A stretch of 64,000 nucleotides of DNA from an uncultured Collinsella sp. (lineage in GTDB: Bacteria > Actinomycetota > Coriobacteriia > Coriobacteriales > Coriobacteriaceae): NCBI GenBank assembly GCA_902495525.1, contig CABUXL010000005.1:7821-71820 (forward strand), in the 5' to 3' direction. Below the pieces are notes generated by a model, which saw only the letters and a program-made list of their open reading frames with translations, did no database searches and was not told the DNA's origin. Both the position numbers and the translations under genes were made by a program. Shown here piece after piece: positions 51,492-59,632 of the stretch (position 1 is its first letter; each line of letters starts with the position of its first letter).

Positions 51492-51594
51492 GGGCTGGAG
51501 GTTACCTTTCTAAAAGCCTCTGCGAACCTATTTTGCGTGCTCTGATACCATGGTTTCACCGATTGGGACCAAGGCATCCGAGGAGCAGTGTTAT

Positions 51595-53112
51595 ATGGGA
51601 ACTTATCATAGTACACGAGGACGCACTTTATCGTGCTCAAGTAAGGTGGCAATCCGCACTGGCATCGCTCCCGACGGGGGTTTGTTTGTCTCGGACGAGC
51701 TCGGCACCCAGCAGGTCGATATCAGCTCGCTTGCAGCTAAATCGTACTTTGAAATCGCTCAAGATGTGTTGGGAATGTTACTGAATGATTACACGGCCGA
51801 AGAAATTTCGGCGTGTGTCGACGAGGCATACCGCGGCACGTTCGCGAGTGAAGAGGTTACGCCGCTCGTCAAACTCGACGCAGCGCCGGGTGCTGACGCC
51901 CCTCAGACCTATGTGATGGAGCTCTTTGGCGGCCCCACAAGCGCCTTCAAGGACGTCGCCCTACAGATGCTCCCCCGCCTCATGGCCCGCACTTCCGCCA
52001 AGGACGGCGGCGCCGAGCGCATCATGATCGTCACCGCCACGTCAGGCGACACCGGCAAGGCCGCGCTCGCCGGTTTTGCCGACGCTCCGGGCACGGGCAT
52101 CACCGTCTTTTATCCCGAGGGCAAGGTCAGCCGCGTCCAGAACCTGCAGATGTCCACTCAGGAGGGCGATAACGTCGCCGTCTGCGGAATCCGCGGCAAC
52201 TTTGACGACGCCCAGAGTGCCGTCAAGCGTATCTTTGCCGATAAGGAGCTTGCCGAGCGCCTGGAGGCCGCCGGCACGGTGCTTTCGAGCGCCAACTCCA
52301 TCAATGTCGGCCGTCTGGTACCGCAGGTCGTCTACTACTTTGCCGCCTATGCGCAGCTGCTGCGCGCCGGCGCTATCGAGGCCGGCGACGCCGTGGAGTT
52401 CTGCGTACCGACCGGCAACTTTGGCGATATCCTGGCCGGCTACTATGCCAAGCGTATGGGTCTGCCCGTCGCCAAGCTCATCGTCGCGAGCGACAAGAAC
52501 AACGTGCTCGCCGACTTCTTGACCACCGGCGTCTACGACCGCAACCGTCCGTTCTTCACGACCATCTCGCCGTCGATGGACATCCTCATCAGCTCTAACC
52601 TGGAGCGCATGCTGTACTTCCTGTCCGATGGCGACTGCGAGCTTGTTGCCGGCCTTATGGAGCAGCTGGCACAGACTGGTCGCTACGAGGTTCCCGCCGA
52701 CCTGCTGGCAAAGATTCAGAGCGTCTTTGGCTGCGGTTGGGCCAGCGAGGACGAGGTCCGCGCTGCCATCAAGAGCTGCTGGGGCGCGAACGGCTACGTG
52801 ATCGACCCGCACACCGCTTGCGGCTATCACGTCTTTGAAAAGGTCGCTCCCGCCGAGGGCGCCAAGGCCCGCGTGCTGCTTTCGACCGCCAGCCCCTACA
52901 AGTTCCCACGCGCCTGCTGCGACGCCCTGGGTCTCGATGTTCCCGAGGATGATTTTGAGGCTATGCGTGTGCTCGAGCAGGCCACCAACACGGTCGCCCC
53001 GACCCAGCTCGCCGAACTCGAATCCAAACCCGTCCGCTTCGAAGACGTCTGCGACGTCGATGAGATGGCAAGCTACGTCGAGTCTGCAGCAAAACGAATG
53101 AGCACCAACTAG
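51595..53112 (+). CDS. thrC: Threonine synthase
   Basis: A 505-residue PLP enzyme that turns O-phosphohomoserine into threonine. The PLP lysine lies in GGPTSAFKDVALQ, the substrate segment is TATSGDTGKAAL and the phosphate-binding loop is VPTGNFGDILAGYYA. It belongs to the long, yeast-like class. The start at 51595 (MGTYHSTRG) has GAGGAG nine bases upstream and matches the usual N-terminus. thrB follows on the same strand after a terminator and a palindrome. Confidence 0.96.
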   Translation: MGTYHSTRGRTLSCSSKVAIRTGIAPDGGLFVSDELGTQQVDISSLAAKSYFEIAQDVLGMLLNDYTAEEISACVDEAYRGTFASEEVTPLVKLDAAPGADAPQTYVMELFGGPTSAFKDVALQMLPRLMARTSAKDGGAERIMIVTATSGDTGKAALAGFADAPGTGITVFYPEGKVSRVQNLQMSTQEGDNVAVCGIRGNFDDAQSAVKRIFADKELAERLEAAGTVLSSANSINVGRLVPQVVYYFAAYAQLLRAGAIEAGDAVEFCVPTGNFGDILAGYYAKRMGLPVAKLIVASDKNNVLADFLTTGVYDRNRPFFTTISPSMDILISSNLERMLYFLSDGDCELVAGLMEQLAQTGRYEVPADLLAKIQSVFGCGWASEDEVRAAIKSCWGANGYVIDPHTACGYHVFEKVAPAEGAKARVLLSTASPYKFPRACCDALGLDVPEDDFEAMRVLEQATNTVAPTQLAELESKPVRFEDVCDVDEMASYVESAAKRMSTN

Positions 53113-53124
53113 ATCCCTTATTAA

Positions 53125-53153
53125 GCGCCGGCGAAAGCCGGCGCACCTTCTTT
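53125..53153 (+). terminator. Terminator of thrC
   Basis: GCGCCGGC (53125-53132), loop GAAA, GCCGGCGC (53137-53144), then ACCTTCTTT. Confidence 0.85.
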
Positions 53154-53189
53154 CATCAGATAACCCCCGGGATGATGACGAACTGACAT

Positions 53190-53301
53190 GCGGGTCTGCC
53201 TGTTTAGTTCGTCGCGAGTTCCGCACGAGCCGGAAAGCACTTAATGTGCTTTCCGAGCGAGCCAGGACTGCCCGAGCAGCGAACTAAACGGCCAGACCCG
53301 C
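53190..53301 (-). repeat. Nested palindrome, divergent relative of the GTCCTC/TGCGGA family
   Basis: Outer arms 53190-53211 and 53280-53301 match at 20 of 22 positions; inner arms GGAAAGCAC (53232-53240) and GTGCTTTCC (53246-53254) are perfect. Read on the minus strand, GTCCT (53264-53268) again lies opposite TGCGGAA (53219-53225), but the stem next to it is poor. It ends 15 bases before the thrB start and overlaps the region of its ribosome site's upstream side. Confidence 0.75.
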
Positions 53302-53315
53302 CCAGGAGGACCCAC

Positions 53316-54197
53316 ATGATCAAAATCACCGTCCCAGCAACCAGCGCCAACCTAGGCATCGGCTACGACACCCTCGGCATGGCCGTCAGCCTCTACTCGC
53401 ACTTCACCTTCGAGCGCGCCGACAAGCTCACCATCACGGGCTGCCCCAAGGAGTTCCAAAACGAGAATAACCTGGTCTATGTGAGCTTTGTCGATGCGCT
53501 GGCCGCATGGGGCGAGCCGGCCTTCCCCGTTGCCATCGACATCCAGACCGACGTGCCCGTCGCCCGCGGCCTGGGCTCCAGCTCCACCTGCGTCGTCGCC
53601 GGCATCATGGCAGCCGCCGCACTGACGGGCCACACCGTCGACCGTGCCGAGCTTGTTCGCATTGCCACCGAAGTCGAGGGGCATCCTGATAACGTCGCTC
53701 CCGCCATCCTTGGCGGCGCCGTCTGCTCCTTTACGCCGACCGACTCGCTGCCCCAGTGCCTGCGCTACGAGGTAAGCGACAAGCTTCGTTTTATTACTGT
53801 GATTCCACCCTACGAGGTGCATACGAGCGAGGCGCGCAAGGTCGTGCCGCAGGAGATTCCGCTCTCCACCGCCGTGTGGCAGATGGGCCGCATTGCTGGC
53901 ATGACGCGCGGTCTGGAGACCGGCGACCTTGACCTGATTGCCGCCGCCAATGACGACCGCATCCAGGAGCCCTATCGCCGCCGCCTTATCCCCGACTACA
54001 ACGCCGTGCGCGACACCTGCCTTAACGGAGGCGCCAAGACCATCTGGATCAGCGGCTCGGGCTCGACCCTCATGGCCGTGACTGACGACACCATCGTGGC
54101 AAAGTTCCTGCAGGTCAAGCTGCGCGAGCAGTTCCCTAAGTGTGATATGCATATCCTCACGTGCGACACGGAAGGCGCTCAAATCGAGTACCTGTAG
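53316..54197 (+). CDS. thrB: Homoserine kinase
   Basis: A 293-residue GHMP kinase that phosphorylates homoserine ahead of threonine synthase. The ATP loop PVARGLGSSSTCVVAG, the N-terminal VPATSANLGIGYDTLG and the late WISGSGSTLMAV are the three GHMP motifs. The ATG at 53316 follows AGGAGGACCCAC. Together with lysC, asd and thrC it gives most of the route from aspartate to threonine; homoserine dehydrogenase is not in the window. Confidence 0.96.
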   Translation: MIKITVPATSANLGIGYDTLGMAVSLYSHFTFERADKLTITGCPKEFQNENNLVYVSFVDALAAWGEPAFPVAIDIQTDVPVARGLGSSSTCVVAGIMAAAALTGHTVDRAELVRIATEVEGHPDNVAPAILGGAVCSFTPTDSLPQCLRYEVSDKLRFITVIPPYEVHTSEARKVVPQEIPLSTAVWQMGRIAGMTRGLETGDLDLIAAANDDRIQEPYRRRLIPDYNAVRDTCLNGGAKTIWISGSGSTLMAVTDDTIVAKFLQVKLREQFPKCDMHILTCDTEGAQIEYL

Positions 54198-54377
54198 ACA
54201 TCCTCCTCATATACCTGTCCGGGACGGTCGGGATATTCCCTCAAAATCGTCCTCGCGCATGAAGGCCCCTTGTCCTGCTCCTACGGAGCGACGGACAAGG
54301 GGCCTTCGCGCTGCGGAATGATTTTGAGGGAATATCCCGACCGTCCCTGCGCCTACCTTGCTGAGGATGTCTACAGG
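54191..54377 (+). repeat. Triple-nested palindrome with GTCCTC/TGCGGAAT internal loop (member 3)
   Basis: Outermost arms 54191-54205 and 54363-54377 (15 bp, perfect) include the thrB stop codon. After 15-base bulges on each side come arms 54221-54248 and 54320-54347 (28 bp, perfect). The internal loop is GTCCTC (54249-54254) opposite TGCGGAAT (54312-54319). A GCGC/GCGC stem, an AT bulge and a 15-bp inner stem (54261-54275 with 54293-54307) follow. It points the same way as thrB. Confidence 0.93.
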
Positions 54378-54453
54378 GACCCACGCTTTGAAGGGGCGCC
54401 AGGCTGATAGTTGATTTTTATTGGCAGGGGCTCTTGCTGGTAAGGGGCACTCA

Positions 54454-55044
54454 CTAGAGGCAGGCCTCGGCAATGCGGCGCTTAAGCTCGTCGATGCCGG
54501 TGCCGGTCTGGGAGCTCGTGATGATCACATTCTCGGCAGGAACGTTGAGCTGCTTTTTGATGGCTGCTGCCTGGCGGGCCTGTTGGGTGCGGCTGAGCTT
54601 GTCGGCCTTGGTGAGGCAGACGATAAAGTTGAACTCGTTGCCCTGCAGATAGTCGATCATGTCATGGTCGAGCTTGCTCGGGTCGTGACGAATATCCACC
54701 AGCGACACAACCAGGTTAAAGCTACGCTCCGAGTCGAAGAAGTCGCCGATAAGCTCGGCCCAGCGGTCGCGCTCGGCCTTGGAGCGACGCGCGAAGCCGT
54801 AGCCCGGCAGGTCCACAAAGTGCACGTCGTCGGCCTCAAAAAAGTTGATGTTGCTCGTCTTGCCCGGCGTGCTCGAAACCTTGACCAGGTTCTTGCGGCC
54901 AAAGAGTTTGTTCATGATGGAGGACTTGCCCACGTTGGAGCGGCCAACAAAGCTCACCTCGGGACAGGTGGACTCGGGGATCTGCGAAACCTTGCCGTAG
55001 CTGGCGACGAACTTGGCAAGCTGGTAGTTAATTGAATCGGCCAT
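54454..55044 (-). CDS. engB: YihA/EngB-family ribosome-biogenesis GTPase
   Basis: A 196-residue GTPase needed for large-subunit assembly. G1 is GRSNVGKSS, G2 and its surroundings SSTPGKTSNINFF, G3 DLPGYGFA, G4 TKAD and G5 SSQTG. The ATG at 55044 (MADSINY) follows AAGGAGTGTCC and is preferred to the GTG six bases upstream, which overlaps the ribosome site. mtnN lies 39 bases upstream on the same strand, so they may be cotranscribed. Confidence 0.95.
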   Translation of the reverse strand: MADSINYQLAKFVASYGKVSQIPESTCPEVSFVGRSNVGKSSIMNKLFGRKNLVKVSSTPGKTSNINFFEADDVHFVDLPGYGFARRSKAERDRWAELIGDFFDSERSFNLVVSLVDIRHDPSKLDHDMIDYLQGNEFNFIVCLTKADKLSRTQQARQAAAIKKQLNVPAENVIITSSQTGTGIDELKRRIAEACL

Positions 55045-55083
55045 GGACACTCCTTGGTCGTAGGTTCTTACAAAACGGGCGTG

Positions 55084-55824
55084 CTATTGCGCGGCGGCGA
55101 TACGACGAACGATGTCAAGCGTGATGCCGCTCGCGGTGCGAGCGTACTCATCCAGATCGAACTCGCGCTCGCAAAACGCGTCATATGCCTCGTCACAATT
55201 ATCGCTGATAGCGCGCAGCACCAGGCAATCGACACCATTCTTGGCCGCGATGTGCGCAATTGCCGCGCCCTCCATCTCGACGCAATCGGCATGCGTGGCC
55301 TCAATCGCAGCGTTACGCATGGCGTCACCCGTAACAAAGCGGTCACCCGTGGCGATAGTGCCACACAGGAACTGCTTGGGGTCCTTCTCCGCAGAATTCT
55401 CATCCGCCGAGGCATCCACAAATCCATGCTCGGCAAGCACGGCGGCGGCAACATCAACCAACGCCGGCGTCGAGGCAAACTCCTCGAGCCCCGGCGCGGA
55501 CTCGGCGATGAGTGCCGTGTCGGTATCGAGATAGCGCAGGCACTTGCCTATAACCACGTCGTTAATATGGAGCTTAGGGTTTAGGCCGCCCGCAATACCC
55601 GAAAACACAACGGCCTGCGGGGCATATTTGCTGATGAGATGCTGCGTTGCGCCAGCGGCGTTCACGGTCCCCATGCCTGCCGTCGTGGCGACTACTGTCA
55701 GACCCGAAAGCCCACCGTTCACAACGGTCAAGCCCGCCTCCTGCGACTCATGCGCGTCACTCAGCTCTTCCTTAATCTGCGCAACCTCTTTTTCGAGTGC
55801 GCCTATGATCGCGATGGTTGCCAT
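55084..55824 (-). CDS. mtnN: 5'-methylthioadenosine/S-adenosylhomocysteine nucleosidase
   Basis: A 246-residue nucleosidase that clears methylthioadenosine, S-adenosylhomocysteine and 5'-deoxyadenosine. The family features IIGALEKEVAQI at the start, VFSGIAGGLN, and VEMEGAAIAHIA with the catalytic Glu, and LRAISDN with the catalytic Asp are visible. An insert of about 12 acidic residues (near residue 135) is longer than in E. coli Mtn. Removing 5'-deoxyadenosine would help the several radical SAM enzymes in this region. Confidence 0.94.
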   Translation of the reverse strand: MATIAIIGALEKEVAQIKEELSDAHESQEAGLTVVNGGLSGLTVVATTAGMGTVNAAGATQHLISKYAPQAVVFSGIAGGLNPKLHINDVVIGKCLRYLDTDTALIAESAPGLEEFASTPALVDVAAAVLAEHGFVDASADENSAEKDPKQFLCGTIATGDRFVTGDAMRNAAIEATHADCVEMEGAAIAHIAAKNGVDCLVLRAISDNCDEAYDAFCEREFDLDEYARTASGITLDIVRRIAAAQ

Positions 55825-55950
55825 GCCATCCCCCAAATCCGTGCAAATTGCTTATCCACGGTATGGTACCAGCATTTTGGCTCAACCGTGTCAGCACCAA
55901 GCCGTTAGGCCAGTACAGCTCGGGTATCATAAAGGGGCAAAAATGGCTTG

Positions 55951-56769
55951 TTAGCCGATGGCCGACCTGAGCTCCGCACGGCGCTTTTTCATGCCGGCCA
56001 TGACGGCGTTGCGCAGCTCGGGCATGCGCGCGGTATCCATCTGGGGCACGCCCTCGAGCTTATAGGGAATACCCAGTTGCTCGTACTTGACGACACCCAT
56101 CGTGTGATACGGCAGCATTTCCAGGCCCACCACGTTGTGCCATGGAGCGATCAGGCGACCGAGCTTCTCGCATTCCTCCGCCGTGTCGGTGATACCCGGC
56201 ACCACCACATGGCGAATAACAACCTTAATCTTGCGATGGGCAAGCTCATCGCCAAACGCCAGGATGCGCGCAGGATCGCAACCGGTCAGCTTTTTATGCT
56301 CAACCGGATCGGCATGCTTGATGTCGAGCAGCACCATATCGGTCTCGTTGAGAACAGCATCGAACTTCTCCGGATGCTTGGGATCAAATGCATAGCCACA
56401 GCTATCCAGGCAGGTATGCACACGGCCATCGGGATTGTTGTGCATTGCACGGAACAGGTCGGCCAAAAACTCGGGCTGCAGGAGCGGTTCGCCACCCGAA
56501 ACGGTAATGCCGCCGCTACGGTAGAACTCATGGTTGCTCTGGAACTCGTCCATGAGATGCTCGACGGTCACCATCGTGCCGCCGTTAACAGACCAGGTAT
56601 CGGGATTGTGGCAATACGCGCAGCGCATGGGACAGCCCTGAACAAACACCACAAAGCGGATGCCGGGTCCGTCGACCGTTCCCATCGTCTCGATCGAATG
56701 CACGCGACCCAGGGCATACGCAGAGTCCTCGGGACGAGCGTCCACACCCTCAAGCGTCATTTCTGCCAT
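55951..56769 (-). CDS. pflA: Pyruvate formate-lyase-activating enzyme
   Basis: A 272-residue radical SAM enzyme that installs the glycyl radical on pyruvate formate-lyase. The cluster motif is GCPMRCAYCHNPDTW, followed by SGGEPLLQPEF; ETMGTVDGPGIRFVVF is the typical entry. The start at 56769 (MAEMTLE) is preferred to a 39-residue longer frame, as this matches the family. The lyase gene itself is not in the window. Its presence indicates anaerobic mixed-acid metabolism. Confidence 0.94.
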   Translation of the reverse strand: MAEMTLEGVDARPEDSAYALGRVHSIETMGTVDGPGIRFVVFVQGCPMRCAYCHNPDTWSVNGGTMVTVEHLMDEFQSNHEFYRSGGITVSGGEPLLQPEFLADLFRAMHNNPDGRVHTCLDSCGYAFDPKHPEKFDAVLNETDMVLLDIKHADPVEHKKLTGCDPARILAFGDELAHRKIKVVIRHVVVPGITDTAEECEKLGRLIAPWHNVVGLEMLPYHTMGVVKYEQLGIPYKLEGVPQMDTARMPELRNAVMAGMKKRRAELRSAIG

Positions 56770-56892
56770 TCGCGCTACCTTGCCTCTCCTTGGATGCAAC
56801 CAATTAAAATGCCAGAGCCATTCTAGCCCATACGCCTGATGGCGAAACGGTTTAGCGGTCAATTTGATTGTCCTATTTGACTCCACGCAAAA

Positions 56893-56925
56893 GCGGCGGG
56901 AAGGTTGTCACAACCCGCTCGCCGC
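56893..56925 (-). terminator. Hairpin after degV
   Basis: GCGGCG (56893-56898) with CGCCGC (56920-56925) and an inner GGTTGT/ACAACC stem, between the degV stop and pflA. Confidence 0.65.
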
Positions 56926-56956
56926 CGAAGCAATAGAAATCGATAGACGCCAGGCC

Positions 56957-57811
56957 CTACGCCTTAAGCGTAAGCACCGCGCCAAAGGCGGTCGGGCCGC
57001 AGTGGCTCGAGATGACGCCGCCGACCTGAGTCCAGGTAACGTCCTTAAAGCCCAGGTCGTGCGCGTAGACCTCCATATCATCGCGCAGCTCTTCGGAAAG
57101 GCCTACCGAATACGCCAGGCCAATGTGCGAGTAGTCGATCTCGCCCTTGGCAACCATGTGGTCAATAAAGGCACGGGCGCATTTGAGCATAGAGCCGCGG
57201 AACTTCTTGGTTGCCACGAACTTGCCGCCCGTCACCTCAATGCAGGGCTTAATCTTGAGCAGATGGGCGCCAAGAAACGCGACGTTGGACAAGCGACCAC
57301 CCGCCTTAAGGAAGGCAAGGTCCGTAGGAACAAAGCCCAGCAGCACGCGGTCCATCACCGAATTGGTAAAGGCGAAAATCTCGTCGACGGTGGCATCCGG
57401 ATGGGCTTCGATATACTTGGCGGTCTCAACGGCGACAAGCGACTGGCCCACCGACACAAAGCGCGTATCCATGGAGAAGACGTAATCGCGGCCCTTTGCC
57501 GCAATCTTCGACGACTGATGCGAGCAGGTCGTAACCTCGGAATACGCAAGATGCAAAATGGTCGCATCGGGCCGCTCGGCGTGGATGCGGTCGTACACAT
57601 GCGCAAAATCCGCCGGCGAGCAACCGCTGGTCTTGGGCATCACACCAAACTCGTTGCAGCGCGAGTAAATCTCAAGCGGGTCGATCGATCCGTCTTCGAC
57701 GGTCTCGTCACCAATCGTGACATGCATGGGCACGCGCACGATGCCATAGCGCTCGCAGAGCTCCGGCGTCACATCCGAACCAGACTCAACCACGATTACG
57801 TACTTGCCCAT
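56957..57811 (-). CDS. DegV-family fatty-acid-binding protein
   Basis: A 284-residue DegV protein, the FakB-like family that holds a fatty acid for phosphorylation by the FakA kinase. The start VIVVESGSDVTPELCERYGI, the TSGCSPADF ligand segment and AYSEVTTCSHQS are typical; the C-terminal half has GSMLKCARAFIDH and the GGVISSHCGPTAFG ending that is diagnostic. The ATG at 57811 has only a weak ribosome site. The FakA kinase gene is not in this window. Confidence 0.93.
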   Translation of the reverse strand: MGKYVIVVESGSDVTPELCERYGIVRVPMHVTIGDETVEDGSIDPLEIYSRCNEFGVMPKTSGCSPADFAHVYDRIHAERPDATILHLAYSEVTTCSHQSSKIAAKGRDYVFSMDTRFVSVGQSLVAVETAKYIEAHPDATVDEIFAFTNSVMDRVLLGFVPTDLAFLKAGGRLSNVAFLGAHLLKIKPCIEVTGGKFVATKKFRGSMLKCARAFIDHMVAKGEIDYSHIGLAYSVGLSEELRDDMEVYAHDLGFKDVTWTQVGGVISSHCGPTAFGAVLTLKA

Positions 57812-57897
57812 TATCATCACAACCCATCTCGACGTTGGCTTTTGAATATGTGACGCACGTCCGCCGTCCTGCTGCAGAACGGCATCCAAGCACCAAA

Positions 57898-57936
57898 GAG
57901 ACGCCGCCCCTTGCACACAACAAAGGACAGCGTCTC
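57898..57936 (-). terminator. Terminator of the sucrose operon
   Basis: GAGACGC (57898-57904) pairs with GCGTCTC (57930-57936) with further inner pairing and TTTGG after it on the minus strand. The gap 57812-58088 holds nothing else recognised. Confidence 0.65.
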
Positions 57937-58088
57937 CCTGGAAAACTCTGTGCTTAACTGAGATTTTACACGGTTTATAAATGAGTGTTACTTATCCCGC
58001 AAACGGTCGCTATACGCGATAAACGGTAGTTCGCTGCGGCAACTGCGACACATTCCGCCCGGCAAGTCCAATCGTGCTCCACGCACGG

Positions 58089-59537
58089 TTAATGCGCGAG
58101 GCGGTAGAAATCCATCGACGCCGCACCCTCGGCATGCAACCCCATCGCCGAAACCGCCGGCGAATAGGTACGGCTCGTAAGTGCCGCCTCGCCGCTGTTG
58201 GCAAAAATCTCGACCATCGTAGTGTCCGAAAGCACGCGCAGGTCGCGAAGCTCGCTGAGCTCGATCGACCTTTGGTCGCGCCCATAGCCTTCGTCACCCA
58301 TGTCGAGGGTAAGCATCCCGTCCGCATAACGTACAAAGACACCCTTGCGGATTTCGAGCTCGACCATCTTGGCGCCCTCACAGGAAACCACAAGATCAAA
58401 CAGGCGTCCCGGCTCCTCAACGGTTTCACCGCCTGTCGCGCGAACGCAGTCGCCGCGCATCCTCTCAATCTCGTGCGCCGGCTGCTGGCAGAGCTTACCA
58501 TCGCGCATGCTCAGCTCTCGCGGCACCGTCAACGCGCACTGCCACCCGCGCGCCACCGTCGGGTTTTCTGCCGTCGCATCGGGGCAACCCGACCATCCGA
58601 TCATCAAACGCCGGCCTGCAGCATCCTCAAAGGACTGCGGAGCATAGAAATCAAAACCGGCATCGACCATCGGGGGCATGCCCTGCCCGACGATTTTAAA
58701 GCTCGGCGCCTCCCAATCGGCCTCGATGGGGAACCACACGCACTGATGCGGATTGCGGTAACGCCAACCATCGGCAGGCACACCCTGCGGACAGCAAACG
58801 AGAATAAGCTCGCCATCGAGCTCAAACAGATCGGGGCACTCCCACATAAAGCCAAACTTCTCGCCCAACTCAATGCGCGTCGCATAGCTCCAGTCCTCAA
58901 GATTGCGCGAGGTATAGACAAGCACGCAACCACGGTCGTCTTTCGTACGAGCGCCCAGAACCATGTAGTAGATACCATCGTGCTCAAGGATCTTGGGGTC
59001 GCGCACGTGCGTACCGATATCGTCGGGGTAATCGACCGGTCCAACAGCTATGCACTTCTCGCCCAATTCGTCGGGATTCTCGGCAACCATATGAATCTGG
59101 TTTTGCTCACGGCCCGTCAACACGTAGTCGTAATCATCGCGGTCAAAATGCTTGACGTTGCCGGTATAGAAGTAGTGAATCTTGCCATCGCGTACAAAGG
59201 CAGAACCAGAATACGCTCCGTTCGAATCCAAATCGGAATCGGGGAACAGCACAGGGCCGTGATTCTCGTACGTCACAAAATCCTTTGTCGTCAGATGGTT
59301 CCAAAGCACTGGACCGCCATGCGCAGCATCGAACGGATCGTATTGATGATAGATGTGATACGTATCACCAATCTGAACCAAACCGTTGGGGTCGTTGAGC
59401 CAGCCAAGCTCAGGCTCCACATGGAACAGGAGCCTATCGGGGTCGGACGCGATGCGACCAGCCGTCTCATCCTGTCCGGCACGCCACTGATCATAGTCCG
59501 CGCGTGTCACCTTATTTTTTTGATTAAACATCGCCAT
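58089..59537 (-). CDS. scrB: GH32 sucrose-6-phosphate hydrolase / beta-fructosidase
   Basis: A 482-residue GH32 enzyme. The nucleophile motif GWLNDPNG, the transition-state Asp in VRDPKI and the acid/base Glu in MWECPDLF are all present, with a C-terminal beta-sandwich. It is the last gene of an operon with a sucrose-type PTS, so it most likely splits sucrose 6-phosphate to glucose 6-phosphate and fructose. A hairpin separates it from the PTS gene. Confidence 0.93.
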   Translation of the reverse strand: MAMFNQKNKVTRADYDQWRAGQDETAGRIASDPDRLLFHVEPELGWLNDPNGLVQIGDTYHIYHQYDPFDAAHGGPVLWNHLTTKDFVTYENHGPVLFPDSDLDSNGAYSGSAFVRDGKIHYFYTGNVKHFDRDDYDYVLTGREQNQIHMVAENPDELGEKCIAVGPVDYPDDIGTHVRDPKILEHDGIYYMVLGARTKDDRGCVLVYTSRNLEDWSYATRIELGEKFGFMWECPDLFELDGELILVCCPQGVPADGWRYRNPHQCVWFPIEADWEAPSFKIVGQGMPPMVDAGFDFYAPQSFEDAAGRRLMIGWSGCPDATAENPTVARGWQCALTVPRELSMRDGKLCQQPAHEIERMRGDCVRATGGETVEEPGRLFDLVVSCEGAKMVELEIRKGVFVRYADGMLTLDMGDEGYGRDQRSIELSELRDLRVLSDTTMVEIFANSGEAALTSRTYSPAVSAMGLHAEGAASMDFYRLAH

Positions 59538-59554
59538 TGACTTTCTCGTCTATA

Positions 59555-59594
59555 GGGAAGGACGCTCGACTCGCACGAGCCGAGCGCCCTTCCT
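59555..59594 (-). terminator. Intra-operon hairpin between PTS and scrB
   Basis: GGGAAGGACGCTCG (59555-59568) pairs with CGAGCGCCCTTCC (59581-59593) with one bulge. No T run follows, so an mRNA-processing or stabilising role is as likely as termination. Confidence 0.6.
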
Positions 59595-59632
59595 CAAATG
59601 GACTTATCCGCACATTACGCTGAACGGCTCAA

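Noticed and set aside
51492..51594. Lysine riboswitch or T-box in the lysC-thrC gap
   Set aside because: The gap is about 100 bases and shared by two divergent genes, too short for either, and no matching stems or core bases are seen.
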